Of a DNA stretch of 64,000 nucleotides, positions 44,488 to 54,968 are shown one piece after another (the first letter of the stretch is position 1; every line of letters starts with the position of its first letter). The notes under the pieces are model-generated. The model searched no databases. It was not told the DNA's origin and worked only from the letters and a program-made list of their open reading frames with translations. The position numbers and the translations under genes were made by a program. Source of the stretch: Humitalea rosea. GTDB lineage: Bacteria; Pseudomonadota; Alphaproteobacteria; Acetobacterales; Acetobacteraceae. Location of the stretch: positions 124,001 through 188,000 of the forward strand of contig NZ_QKYU01000007.1 of the NCBI RefSeq assembly GCF_003253705.1. The letters are read 5' to 3'.

Positions 44488-45227
44488 ATGTCAAATATTC
44501 CCCTGATCGGCCTGACCCTCGATGCCGAACCCGCCGGCGGGTGGTCGAAATTGCCCTGGTATGCGCTGCGCCAGAACTACTGCGACGCGGTCGCGAGCGC
44601 CGGCGGCCTGCCGGTCGCGCTGCCGCATGAGGCGGAGCAGGCCGAGGCCTACCTCGACCGGCTGGACGGGCTGGTGGTGACCGGGGGCGCCTTCGACGTG
44701 GACCCGGGGCTGTATGGCGGCGGGCCGATGCATGAGACGGTGGTGCTGAAGGAAGGCCGCACGGGCTTCGAACTGGCGGTGCTGCAAGGGGCGCTGAAGC
44801 GGGACATGCCGGTGCTCGGCATCTGTGGCGGGCAGCAACTGCTGGCGGTGGCGCTCGGCGGCACGCTGCACCAGCACATCCCGGATGCCGTGCCGGGGGC
44901 GCTGCCGCATGAGCAGACGAACCCGCGCGACCAGCCGGGCCATACGGTCGAGATCACCCCCGGCACCCTGCTGGCCAAGGTCGTGGGCGTCGGGCGGATG
45001 GCGGTCAATTCCTCCCACCACCAGGCGGTGGCGACGGCGGGGCCGCGCGGCGTCATCAACGCGGTGGCCTCCGATGGGGTGATCGAGGGGATCGAGGCGC
45101 CGGGGCAGAGCTTCTGCCTGGGCGTGCAATGGCACCCGGAATATGCGGTGGACCCGGCGGATCCCTCGATCTTCCTGGCCTTCATCGACGCCGCCCGCAG
45201 CTTTGCGGCGCAGCGGGAGCTGGTGGC

Positions 45228-45231
<4 letters not shown>
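44488..45231 (+). CDS. Class I glutamine-amidotransferase-like hydrolase (PuuD type)
   Basis: A 247-residue protein of the gamma-glutamyl-GABA hydrolase (PuuD) family. The triad is visible: nucleophile Cys in GICGGQQ near residue 112, His in QWHPEY near 215, and Glu two residues later. The start IPLIGLTLDAEPAGGWSKLPWYALRQNY is typical of the family. It hydrolyses gamma-glutamyl amides or a related bond. It overlaps rluB by 4 bp, so it is co-transcribed with RNA-modification genes, a link of unclear meaning. Confidence 0.85.
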
Positions 45232-46208
<977 letters not shown>

Positions 46209-46211
46209 GCG

Positions 46212-46817
46212 ATGCGGATCATTTCAGGGATCAACCGCGGCCGCATCCTGGCAGCACCCGAGGGCGACACCACCCGCCCCACCGCCGACCGTGTGCGCCA
46301 GGCGCTGTTCGATGCGCTGACGCATGCCGCCTGGGCCGGGCGGGACCGGATCATCGGCGCGCGGGTGCTGGATGGCTTCGCCGGCACCGGGGCGCTGGGG
46401 CTGGAGGCGCTGTCGCGCGGGGCGCTGCATGCGACCTTCCTCGAAACCTCGCGCCCGGCGTTGCAGGCGCTGCGGAGCAATATCGCGGTCTGCAAGGCTG
46501 AGGGCGCGACGACGGTGATCCCGGGGGATGCGACCAAGCCGCCGCGCGCCTCGGCGCCGGTGTCGCTGATCTTTCTCGACCCGCCCTATGCCAAGCTGGC
46601 GCCCGTGCTCGCCCCCGGTGCCGAGCCGGAACCGCCCGAGGCGGGGATCGTGCCGCGCACCGTGGCGGCGCTGACGGCGGCGGGCTGGATCGCCCCCGGC
46701 GCGCTGCTGGTCGCGGAGACGGCGCGCGCCGCCGAAGCGCCGGTGCTGCCGGGCTGGACCCTGGTCGATGAGCGTGGCCATGGCGTGGCGATGCTGCGGG
46801 TGTGGGAAGGGCCCTGA
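46212..46817 (+). CDS. rsmD: 16S rRNA (guanine(966)-N2)-methyltransferase
   Basis: A 201-residue SAM-dependent methyltransferase. N-terminal RIISGINRGRIL and RPTADRVRQALFD; SAM site VLDGFAGTGALGLEALSRGA; catalytic D123-P-P-Y126. All RsmD features are present and the length is normal. It follows rluB by 3 bp and ends 13 bp before the convergent pstB stop. Confidence 0.95.
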   Translation: MRIISGINRGRILAAPEGDTTRPTADRVRQALFDALTHAAWAGRDRIIGARVLDGFAGTGALGLEALSRGALHATFLETSRPALQALRSNIAVCKAEGATTVIPGDATKPPRASAPVSLIFLDPPYAKLAPVLAPGAEPEPPEAGIVPRTVAALTAAGWIAPGALLVAETARAAEAPVLPGWTLVDERGHGVAMLRVWEGP

Positions 46818-46830
46818 CCGGGGGCAAGGG

Positions 46831-47613
46831 TCAGCCGAAACGGCCGGTCACGTAGTCCCGGGTGCGCGGATCCTTCGGGCGGATGAAGATGTCCTCGGCG
46901 CTGCCGGTTTCGATCGCCTCGCCGAGATACATGAAGGCCACGCGATCGGCGACGCGCGCGGCTTGCTCCATGTTGTGCGTCACGATGACGACGCAGTAGC
47001 GCCGGCGAAGATCGTCGATGAGGTCTTCGATCCTGGCGGTCGAGACCGGATCGAGCGCCGCGCAGGGTTCGTCGAACAGCAGGATCTCCGGCCTCAGGGC
47101 GATGGCGCGGGCGATGCACAGCCGCTGCTGCTGGCCACCCGAGAGGTCGAGCGCGCTGTGGTCGAGGATCTCCTTCACCTCGTCCCACAGCGCCGCGTCG
47201 CGCAAGGCGGCCTCCACCCGCGCGTCCATTTCGGATCGCGACAGATCATGGTGCAGGGCGATGCCGAAGGCGACGTTCTCGTGGATCGACATCGGGAAGG
47301 GGTTGGGGCGCTGGAAGGTCATGCCGATCCGGGCCCGCAGCCGCGCCACGTTGATGCCGGGATCGAGGATGTCCTCGCCATCGACCAGAACCGTGCCGGT
47401 GGCGCGCTGGTCCGGGTACATGTCGAACAGGCGGTTGATGATGCGAATCAGCGTCGTCTTGCCGCAGCCGGATGGCCCGATGAGCGCGGTGACGCTGCGG
47501 TCCGGGAAGGACAGGTTGACGTCGTGGAGCGCCTGGACCGCGCCATAGAAGAAGTTGACGTCGTGCATGACGATCTTGTCGGCCGGCGGCCGATGGGGCG
47601 GGCTTGTGCTCAC
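46831..47613 (-). CDS. pstB: Phosphate ABC transporter ATP-binding protein PstB
   Basis: A 260-residue ABC ATPase of the PstB type. Walker A is GPSGCGKT at residues 46-53, Q-loop [18 protein letters not shown], signature LSGGQQQR, Walker [14 protein letters not shown]. The [18 protein letters not shown]-like Q-loop is the mark of PstB. I start at a GTG (47613), since the upstream frame overlaps nothing conserved. The partner genes pstS, pstC, pstA and phoU are absent here, so this copy is separated from its operon or serves another importer. Confidence 0.9.
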   Translation of the reverse strand: MSTSPPHRPPADKIVMHDVNFFYGAVQALHDVNLSFPDRSVTALIGPSGCGKTTLIRIINRLFDMYPDQRATGTVLVDGEDILDPGINVARLRARIGMTFQRPNPFPMSIHENVAFGIALHHDLSRSEMDARVEAALRDAALWDEVKEILDHSALDLSGGQQQRLCIARAIALRPEILLFDEPCAALDPVSTARIEDLIDDLRRRYCVVIVTHNMEQAARVADRVAFMYLGEAIETGSAEDIFIRPKDPRTRDYVTGRFG

Positions 47614-47729
47614 GGCACAGCCTCGGTGGCGCGTGGGAGCATGGCCGTTCCTCGCAGACGTGCGGCAGACGCTATCGTGGCCGCACCCGCGCCACAATGC
47701 GTCCCGGGCCATGCGCGTGTCCGCCGCGG

Positions 47730-48572
47730 TCAGTGACCGTTCTGTGACGTGGGCGGCACATGTTCCATCGCGGCGCCGGCACGGCGCAGCGCCGGGTCGA
47801 AGGGGTTGATCTGGGCCGCGATCGTCGCGGCCTCCCGCTTCAGCATGGTCGCGATGATGCCGCGACGCTCGGCGCCCAGGCGGTCGGTGGTGCTGCCGAC
47901 GCTGAGCGCCGCGACGGCGCGGCCGTCGTGGTCGAGGATGGGGACAGCGATGCCGGCATGGCCCGGGATCAGCCCGGCGGCCCCGCCGGCATGGCCATCG
48001 GCACGGATCTGCGCAAGGTCGGCCCGCACCGAGGCTTCGTCGAAGCCGCCGAACTGGCGCATGCGCGGCAGGTTGTGGCTGATGATCTCATCCTGCTCGG
48101 CGGGCGGCAGGAAGGCGAGGATCGCGGTCGAACCCTGGCCGATTCCCAAGGGCACGCGTCCGCCGATATCACCGGTGAAGGAGCGGATCGGCAACGGACC
48201 CAGGCTGCGCTCGATGCAGACGGCATCATAACCATTGTGCACCAGCAGGAAGAGCGTCTCGCCGAGCGATCCCGTCAGGCGCAGCAGCACCGGCCGTGCG
48301 ACGTCGCGCAGACCCATGGGGCTGCCGGCGCGCGCGCCCAGCACGAAGAGGTCGAGGCCGAGGGTGTAGCGCTTGCCGCGCGGTTCGTAGGCGACGAAGC
48401 CTTCCTCGGTCATCAGGCGCAGCATGCGGTGCACGCTGGGGCGCGGCAGGCTCGCGGCCTCGGCCAGGCCGGTGAGACGCAGGCCGCCCGGCCCGCTTTC
48501 GCCGATCAGGCGCAGCAGGCGGAAGGCGCGCTGCAGGGAGCCGGCGGTTTCAGTGGTCACGGATGCTTCCAT
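47730..48572 (-). CDS. IclR-family transcriptional regulator
   Basis: A 280-residue IclR regulator. A winged helix-turn-helix (about residues 8-70: [42 protein letters not shown]) precedes the IclR ligand domain with [19 protein letters not shown] and ending in [10 protein letters not shown] use the ATG at 48572; a GTG at 48614 would add 14 residues. It is divergent from hyuA across a 160-bp, locally AT-rich gap and is the probable regulator of the hyu-transporter operon. Confidence 0.9.
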   Translation of the reverse strand: MEASVTTETAGSLQRAFRLLRLIGESGPGGLRLTGLAEAASLPRPSVHRMLRLMTEEGFVAYEPRGKRYTLGLDLFVLGARAGSPMGLRDVARPVLLRLTGSLGETLFLLVHNGYDAVCIERSLGPLPIRSFTGDIGGRVPLGIGQGSTAILAFLPPAEQDEIISHNLPRMRQFGGFDEASVRADLAQIRADGHAGGAAGLIPGHAGIAVPILDHDGRAVAALSVGSTTDRLGAERRGIIATMLKREAATIAAQINPFDPALRRAGAAMEHVPPTSQNGH

Positions 48573-48732
48573 TATTCTGCTACCGATCTCCACATCATCC
48601 CGAAAAACTTCCACCCATCGATAATATGACCACTTTTATACCATCCAGAGAAAATATGGCTTGCTGCCCGATGCGAGGCAACGAAATAGTGTGGCTATCC
48701 TCAAGCATCAATCCTGACCAGGAGTTGACAGC
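48573..48732. promoter_or_regulatory. Shared control region between the IclR gene and hyuA
   Basis: 160 bp between two divergent starts. The stretch 48600-48660 is AT-rich compared with its surroundings and holds TATA-like elements on both strands (ATAATATG, TTTTATACC, AAAATATGG). This is the expected site of both promoters and the IclR operator. I cannot fix a single palindromic operator or spaced -35/-10 pair with confidence. AGGAG precedes the hyuA ATG. Confidence 0.5.
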
Positions 48733-50805
48733 ATGGCGCGTTGGCGTGTGGGCGTGGACTCGGGTGGGACCTTTACCGATGTGTGCCTCTTCGATGAGGA
48801 AGAAGGTCGCGTCGAGGTCTGGAAAGTCTCCTCCACACCTGACGATCCCTCCCGCGGCATCGCCCAGGGTGTCGAGGAAGGCATGCGCCGCGTCATGCCC
48901 GATGCGGGCGATGCGCCGGGGGCGGCCGTCTCCTACTTCGGCCATGGCACCACGGTCGCGACGAATGCGCTGATCCAGCACAAGGGCGTGCGGACCGGCC
49001 TCGTCACCACCGACGGCTTTCGTGACCTGCTCGAGATCGGCCGCCAGAAGCGCCCCGACCTCTACGACATGCAGGCCGACAAGCCGCCGACGCTGGTTTC
49101 CCGCGACCTGCGCATGGAAGTGCCGGAACGCGTGCGCCACACCGGCGAGATCGACACGCCGCTGGATGAGGACAAGATGCGCATCGCCGCGCGCGCGCTG
49201 AGGGATGCGGGCGTCAAGGCGATCGCGGTCTCCTTCCTCTATGGCTTCATCCGCCCCGAGCATGAGATCCGCGCCGTCGAGATCCTGCGCGAGGAATGCC
49301 CCGACACCTTCATCTGCGCGGGCCATGAAATCGCCCCGGAGTTCCGCGAATACGAGCGGCTTTCCACGGTGGTGCTCAACGCCTACCTCGGCCCCGTCAT
49401 GCGCCGCTACATCGAGCGTCTGACGCCGCGGCTGAAGGCGCTCGGCATGACCGCGACGCCGCATCTGACGCAAAGCAATGGTGGGGTCATCGGTTTCTCG
49501 ACCGCGGCCGACATGCCGGTGCGAACCGTGCTCTCCGGTCCCTCGACCGGCGTGGTCGGCGCGCAGGCCATCGGCGTGCTGGCGGGCTTCCCGGATCTGA
49601 TCACCTTCGACATGGGCGGCACCTCCACTGACGTAGCATTGTTGCAAGGCGGCAGCTGCAAGATGACGTCGGAGGCCGTGGTGCACGGCTATCCGATCAA
49701 GGCGCCGATGCTCGACATCCACACCGTCGGCGCCGGCGGCGGCTCGATCTCCTATGTCGATGCGGGCGGGCTGCTGAAGGTCGGGCCGCGCAGTTGCGGC
49801 GCCGATCCTGGGCCGGTCTGCTACGATCGCGGCAATACCGAACCCGCGACCACGGACGCGAATGTCGTGTTGCAGACGCTGAACCCGGAATATCTGCTCG
49901 GCGGCCGCATGCCGGTGCGGCAGGATCTGGCCAAGGCCGCGATCGGCGTGCTGGCGGACAAGCTCGGCCTTGGTGTGATGGAGACGGCGCAGGGCATCAT
50001 CTCCGTCGTCACCGCGAATATGGCGCGTGCGATCCGCGTGATCTCGATCCAGCGCGGGCATGATCCGCGCGACTACACGCTGATGGCCTTTGGCGGCGCG
50101 GGGCCCTTGCATGCCGCGCGTCTGGCCAAGGAGCTGGACATGAAGCGCGTGCTGGTGCCGCGCAACCCTGGCATCCTCTGCGCCATGGGGCTGCTGCTGA
50201 CCGATCTGCGCGCCGATTTCGCCGCGACCAAGCTGCTGCCGGCGACGGGCGCCTCGGTCGAGGAGGTGTCCGCCGCCTTCGCCGGGCTGACCGCGCGCGG
50301 CGAGGAGTGGTTCGACCATGAGGAAATCGGTCCCGACGCGCGCCGCCTGACCCGCACCGCCGACATGCGCTATGCAGGCCAGAACTACGAACTTGCCGTC
50401 CCGCTGCCGGATGGGCCGATCACCGCCGCGACCATCGCGAGCTTGCTGGAAGGCTTCACCGAATCCCATCGCCAGCGCTACGGCTTCATCGCCGAGGGCG
50501 AGGCGGTGCAACTCGTCACCTTGCGCCTGGAAGCGACCGGCGTGGTCCGCAAGGCGGTGCTGAAATCCTATCCCGACGCCGGCCCGGATGCCTCGGCCGC
50601 GATCATCAGCAGCCGTCCCGTGTGGTTCCCCGAGGCGGGGGATTTCGTCACCACGCCGCTCTACAGCCGTGAGGAGCTGAAGCCCGGCAACCTCTTCACC
50701 GGCCCCGCCATCGTCGAGCAGATGGACACGACGACCGTGGTGCCGCCCGGCATGAAGGTCAGCGTGGACAGCTATCTCAACCTGATCCTGGAGGTGACGG
50801 CATGA
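48733..50805 (+). CDS. hyuA: Hydantoinase/oxoprolinase subunit A
   Basis: A 690-residue HyuA/OplA-type subunit of an ATP-dependent cyclic-amide hydrolase. It begins with the actin-like ATP-binding phosphate-1 motif VDSGGTFTD (residues 8-16), then FGHGTTVATNALI, and the second nucleotide motif TFDMGGTSTDVAL near residue 295. AFGGAGPLHAARLA and the C-terminal region fit N-methylhydantoinase or 5-oxoprolinase A chains. AGGAG lies before the ATG. It overlaps hyuB by 4 bp. Substrate unknown; acetone or acetophenone carboxylases are related but have additional partners. Confidence 0.92.
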   Translation: MARWRVGVDSGGTFTDVCLFDEEEGRVEVWKVSSTPDDPSRGIAQGVEEGMRRVMPDAGDAPGAAVSYFGHGTTVATNALIQHKGVRTGLVTTDGFRDLLEIGRQKRPDLYDMQADKPPTLVSRDLRMEVPERVRHTGEIDTPLDEDKMRIAARALRDAGVKAIAVSFLYGFIRPEHEIRAVEILREECPDTFICAGHEIAPEFREYERLSTVVLNAYLGPVMRRYIERLTPRLKALGMTATPHLTQSNGGVIGFSTAADMPVRTVLSGPSTGVVGAQAIGVLAGFPDLITFDMGGTSTDVALLQGGSCKMTSEAVVHGYPIKAPMLDIHTVGAGGGSISYVDAGGLLKVGPRSCGADPGPVCYDRGNTEPATTDANVVLQTLNPEYLLGGRMPVRQDLAKAAIGVLADKLGLGVMETAQGIISVVTANMARAIRVISIQRGHDPRDYTLMAFGGAGPLHAARLAKELDMKRVLVPRNPGILCAMGLLLTDLRADFAATKLLPATGASVEEVSAAFAGLTARGEEWFDHEEIGPDARRLTRTADMRYAGQNYELAVPLPDGPITAATIASLLEGFTESHRQRYGFIAEGEAVQLVTLRLEATGVVRKAVLKSYPDAGPDASAAIISSRPVWFPEAGDFVTTPLYSREELKPGNLFTGPAIVEQMDTTTVVPPGMKVSVDSYLNLILEVTA

Positions 50806-52454
50806 GCCACGCCCTGAAGGCAGCGCCCGCCGTGGTGCTGGATCCGATCACCATCGAGGTCATCGGTGCCTCGCTCTCCTCCATCGTCGAGGAGACGGGC
50901 GAGGCGCTGATCCGCGCCTCCTATTCCACCAACATCAAGGAACGGCGCGACTGTTCCACCGCGCTGTTCAACGCGGCAGGGCAGACGCTGTGCCAGGCCG
51001 AGCACATCCCGGTGCATCTGGGCAGCTTCATCGGCATCGTGCCGCATATCATGCGCCTGCACCGCATCGAGGACATGCAGCCCGGCGATGTCTTCGTCGG
51101 CAATGACGCCTATGCCGGTGGCGGCACGCATCTGCCCGACATCGTGCTGGCTGAACCCATCTTCATCGATGGCGTCATCGTCGCCTGGACGGTGAACCTC
51201 GCGCACCACTCCGATTTCGCGGATCGTGGCCATGCCCATATCTACCAGGAGGGGCTGCGTATCCCGCCGGTGCGGCTCTATCGCGCCGGGGTGCTGCAGA
51301 AGGATCTGCAGGATCTGATCCTGCTGAACTGCCAGGTGCCGCGTGAGCGCCTGTCCGACCTGCGCGCGCAGATGGCGGCGAACCGCGTCGGCGTGCAGCG
51401 CTTCACCGCGCTCTGCGCCAAGTATGGCACCGATATCGTGCTGGCCGCCGGCGAGGCGCTGCTGGATTATGCGGAGCGGAAGATGCGCGCCGGGATCGCG
51501 GCGATCCCCGACGGCACCTGGCGTTTCAACGATGTCTTCGACAATGCCGAGATCAGTGCGACCCTGCCGCTCTCGGTCGAGGTGACCGTCAAGGGCGACA
51601 GCATGACGCTCAGCTTCGACGCGCCCGACCAGCTTCGGGCCGGGCTGAACATGACCTACACGGCACTGCTGGCCACGGCCTATTACGTCGTGAAATCGGT
51701 GGTGGACCCGACCATCCTGCCGAACGCCGGCCTCGCCCGTCCGCTGACCATCATCGCGCGTGAAGGCAGCATCCTGAACTGCGTGCATCCCGCTGCCGTG
51801 AACGGCCGGGTGCAGACCTGCCAACGGGTTTCGGACCTGATCCTCGGCGCGCTGGCGCAGGCGGTGCCGCTGAACGTGACCGCCTGTTCCAACTCCACCT
51901 GCACCGTCGCGAGCTTCATCGGCCAGCGCAAATCCGATGGCGCGATCTGGGTCTATCTGGAGACCATGGGCGGCGGCGGTGGCGCGCGGGCGACGAAGGA
52001 TGGGCTGGATGGCGTGCATGTGCACACCACCAACACCTCCAACCTGCCGGTCGAGGCGCTGGAGATCGAGTATCCGCTGACCTTGCTGCGCTACGAACTC
52101 GTTGAGGGGTCGGGCGGCGTCGGCCAGTATCGCGGTGGCATGGGCTTGCGCCGCGTCTATCGCGCCGATGAGGATTGTCGTGTGCGTGTGGACGTCTCCC
52201 GTTTGCGTTCGCGCAGCTGGGGCCTGTTTGGCGGCGGCGAGGGCGCGCATGGCGCCATCGAATGCGGCCCCGGCGTGGTGTTCCAGGCCGATTGTGCGGT
52301 GCTGAAGGCCGGGCAATGGTTCGCTGTCGTCAGCCCCGGTGCCGGTGGCTACGGCGCGCCCGAAAAGCGGGACCGCGCAGCGGTGGCCCGCGACGTGGCC
52401 GAGGGCGCCATCACGGCCGCCACGGCTCAAGAGGTCTATCACGACCCGAACTGA
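50802..52454 (+). CDS. hyuB: Hydantoinase/oxoprolinase subunit B
   Basis: A 550-residue HyuB subunit, the likely partner of hyuA. Start VVLDPITIEVIGASLSSIVEETGEALIRASYS and the internal VGNDAYAGGGTHLPDI, AHHSDFADRGH, and GGGGARATKDGLDGVH motifs are typical. Together HyuA and HyuB hydrolyse a lactam or hydantoin ring using ATP. Followed by the binding-protein gene after 36 bp with its own GAAGGAAAG site. Confidence 0.92.
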   Translation: MSHALKAAPAVVLDPITIEVIGASLSSIVEETGEALIRASYSTNIKERRDCSTALFNAAGQTLCQAEHIPVHLGSFIGIVPHIMRLHRIEDMQPGDVFVGNDAYAGGGTHLPDIVLAEPIFIDGVIVAWTVNLAHHSDFADRGHAHIYQEGLRIPPVRLYRAGVLQKDLQDLILLNCQVPRERLSDLRAQMAANRVGVQRFTALCAKYGTDIVLAAGEALLDYAERKMRAGIAAIPDGTWRFNDVFDNAEISATLPLSVEVTVKGDSMTLSFDAPDQLRAGLNMTYTALLATAYYVVKSVVDPTILPNAGLARPLTIIAREGSILNCVHPAAVNGRVQTCQRVSDLILGALAQAVPLNVTACSNSTCTVASFIGQRKSDGAIWVYLETMGGGGGARATKDGLDGVHVHTTNTSNLPVEALEIEYPLTLLRYELVEGSGGVGQYRGGMGLRRVYRADEDCRVRVDVSRLRSRSWGLFGGGEGAHGAIECGPGVVFQADCAVLKAGQWFAVVSPGAGGYGAPEKRDRAAVARDVAEGAITAATAQEVYHDPN

Positions 52455-52490
52455 GGCTCACGACACCCCCTGGAAGAAGGAAAGACCCGC

Positions 52491-54011
52491 ATGACCATTT
52501 CCGCCACCCGCCGTGCCGTCCTGGCCGGCGCCGCGAGCCTGCCGTTTCTCCGAATTCCAGGGGCCCGCGCCGCAACGCCGGGGGTGCTGACCTTCGGCCT
52601 GTCCAGCTACCCGCCCACCCTCCAGCCTTGGGCGAATGGCGGAACGGCGTCGGCGACGATCAAGCTGATGATCTTTCGCGGCCTGATCTCCTATGCGCCC
52701 GATGGTTCGTTGCGGCCTGAGCTCGCGGAATCCTGGACGCTGGAGAACCCCACGACCTGGCTCTTCAAGCTGCGGAACGCGACCTTCCAGAACGGCGAGA
52801 AGGTGACGTCCGCCGACGTGAAATGGTCGCTGGAGCAGATCGCCGCCGAGCGCTCCACAGCCTTCTTCCGCGCCCAGATCCAGGGGCTGGAACGTATCGA
52901 GACGCCGGACGACATGACCGTGCGGATCGTGACCAAGGAGCCGGTGGCGACGCTGCCGATCTGGATGGCGAGCTACCACATGCCGATCATCTCGCGGAAC
53001 TCCCCACGCGGGCAGTTCATCGGCGCCGGCCCCTTCGTATTGAAGGCGCAGGAGCGCGGCGTCTCGCTCGATCTGGAGGCCTATCCCGGCTACTACAAGC
53101 CCGGCCTGCCGAAGCTCAAGGGCATCAAGGTCGTCGCCTATGGCGACGAGAACCTGCGTGTCGCGGCGCTGCATTCGGGCGATGTCGATCTGATCGAATA
53201 CGTGCCCTGGCAGTCGATGGATGCGATCACCGCCAATTCGGCGCTGAAGCTCGATGCCGTCGATGGCGCCTTCATGTTCCTGGTCTTCAACGGCACCCGC
53301 CCGCCCTTCAATGATGCGCGGGTGCGCAAGGCGGTGGCCCATGCGATCAAGCGCGAGGATCTGGTCAAGGCCGCCTTCTTCGGCCGTGGTTCGCCGCTGA
53401 CGCAACTGCCGATCCCGCCGAGCAGCCCCTTCTACAACGCCGAATACAAGGATGGCTGGAACTACAACCCCGACCTGTCCAAGCGCCTGCTGGCCGAGGC
53501 CGGCTTCGCCAATGGCCTGAACGCCTCGATGCTCTCCACCGCGCAATACGGCATGCACAAGGATACCGCGGAGGTGGTGCAGCAGCATCTCGCCGCCGTC
53601 GGCATCAATGTCGAGCTGAACATGCCGGACTGGGCCACCCGCGTCGCCATCGGCAACCGTGGCCAGTACGACATCGCGGTGATGGGGACCGCGGCCGACA
53701 GCAACGACCCCGAAGGGCTCGCGAGCCTGCTCGATGGCACGCTCTCGCCTTCCTATGTCCGCAGCTATGGGCTGAAGGTCGATCGCATCACCGAACTTTT
53801 GGCCGCTGGCCGCGCCGAGTTCGACGAGACCAGGCGCAAGGCGATCTATCGCGAGATCGAGGGTGTCGCGATCGAACAGGCGCCGCTCGTCGGGCTGACC
53901 TGGCGCAGCCAGGGCTATGCGATGCGCAGCGCGGTCTCGGGCTTCAAGAACATGCCGGGCGCCTTGACCTTCTACTCGGGCCTCACCTTCGAGACCACCG
54001 AGGTCGCCTGA
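52491..54011 (+). CDS. Peptide/opine-type ABC transporter substrate-binding protein
   Basis: A 506-residue family 5 (DppA/OppA-like) periplasmic binding protein. The signal is Tat-like (MTISATRRAVLAGAASLPF). PELAESWTLENPTTWLFKLR, GEKVTSADVKWSLEQI and FNDARVRKAVAHAIKREDLV are family landmarks. Ligands of this family include peptides, opines, nickel and glycosides; the hyuAB neighbours suggest a cyclic amide or amino-acid derivative. It is 3 bp before the permease gene. Confidence 0.92.
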   Translation: MTISATRRAVLAGAASLPFLRIPGARAATPGVLTFGLSSYPPTLQPWANGGTASATIKLMIFRGLISYAPDGSLRPELAESWTLENPTTWLFKLRNATFQNGEKVTSADVKWSLEQIAAERSTAFFRAQIQGLERIETPDDMTVRIVTKEPVATLPIWMASYHMPIISRNSPRGQFIGAGPFVLKAQERGVSLDLEAYPGYYKPGLPKLKGIKVVAYGDENLRVAALHSGDVDLIEYVPWQSMDAITANSALKLDAVDGAFMFLVFNGTRPPFNDARVRKAVAHAIKREDLVKAAFFGRGSPLTQLPIPPSSPFYNAEYKDGWNYNPDLSKRLLAEAGFANGLNASMLSTAQYGMHKDTAEVVQQHLAAVGINVELNMPDWATRVAIGNRGQYDIAVMGTAADSNDPEGLASLLDGTLSPSYVRSYGLKVDRITELLAAGRAEFDETRRKAIYREIEGVAIEQAPLVGLTWRSQGYAMRSAVSGFKNMPGALTFYSGLTFETTEVA

Positions 54012-54014
54012 TAC

Positions 54015-54968
54015 ATGCTGGCCTATGCCGCCCGACGCCTGCTCGTTTCGCTCGCCCTGGTCTGGGTGGTCGCCACATTGGTTTTCATGGTGATCCACAT
54101 CATTCCGGGCGATCCGGCCGAGTTGTTGCTGGCCCAGGGCGGCGTGGCGCCGGACCCGTGGCTGGTCACCGATCTTCGCGAGAAGCTCGGCCTCGACCAG
54201 CCACTCATGACCCAGTACTGGACCTATCTCGGCGGGCTGGCGCAGGGCAATTTCGGCTATTCGCTGCTGGACGATCATTCGGTGGCCGATGAGATCGCAC
54301 TCCGCCTGCCACGTACGCTGGAGTTGGTGGGCGCGGCGGCGCTGATCGCATTGCTGTTCGGCCTGCCACTCGGCGTGCTGGCGGCGTTGCGGGCGGGGGA
54401 GGCGCTGGATCGGCTGCTTTCCTCCCTTGCCGCGCTGGCCTTGTCGGTGCCGGTCTTCGTGGTCGGCACGCTGATCATTCTGGTGCTGGCGCAGAACCTG
54501 CGGCTGGTGCCGGCGGGCGGTTACATCGCTTTCGCCACCGACCCGCTGCGGCATCTGGGCCTGTTGCTGATGCCGGCCATCACCATCGCGGTCGGGCTCG
54601 GCGCGGTGGTGCTGCGCGTGACCCGCGGTTCGGTGCTGGAGGTTCTGGAACGCGACCATGTGCGCGCCGCCCAGGCGCGCGGGGTGTCTGTCGCCGCCAT
54701 CATCCGCCGCCATGTCGTGCGCAATGCGCTGACCCCCGTCGTCACCGTGGTCGCGCTGCATCTGGGCGCGCTGCTCGGTGGCACCGTGCTGGTGGAGTTC
54801 GTGTTCAATTGGCCGGGGGTGTCGGGCTACCTCGTGCGTTCGGTGGAATCGCGGGACTACCCGGAGGTGATGGGCATCGTGCTTGTCATTTCCTCGATCT
54901 TCGTGCTGCTGAATTTCCTGGTGGACCTGCTCTATGCCGTCATCGATCCGCGCGTGAGGCACGGCTGA
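54015..54968 (+). CDS. ABC transporter permease (DppB type)
   Basis: A 317-residue inner-membrane permease with the DppB pattern: N-terminal MLAYAARRLLVSLALVWVVATLVFMVIHIIPGDP, a periplasmic loop, and the cytosolic EAA loop (HVRAAQARGVSVAAIIRRHVVRNALTPVVT). About six membrane helices. It ends TGATG onto the next gene, showing tight coupling. Confidence 0.93.
   Translation: MLAYAARRLLVSLALVWVVATLVFMVIHIIPGDPAELLLAQGGVAPDPWLVTDLREKLGLDQPLMTQYWTYLGGLAQGNFGYSLLDDHSVADEIALRLPRTLELVGAAALIALLFGLPLGVLAALRAGEALDRLLSSLAALALSVPVFVVGTLIILVLAQNLRLVPAGGYIAFATDPLRHLGLLLMPAITIAVGLGAVVLRVTRGSVLEVLERDHVRAAQARGVSVAAIIRRHVVRNALTPVVTVVALHLGALLGGTVLVEFVFNWPGVSGYLVRSVESRDYPEVMGIVLVISSIFVLLNFLVDLLYAVIDPRVRHG

Noticed and set aside
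48733-52454. Acetone/acetophenone carboxylase
   Set aside because: Those enzymes are related to HyuAB but carry further subunits not found here; the HyuAB naming is safer.
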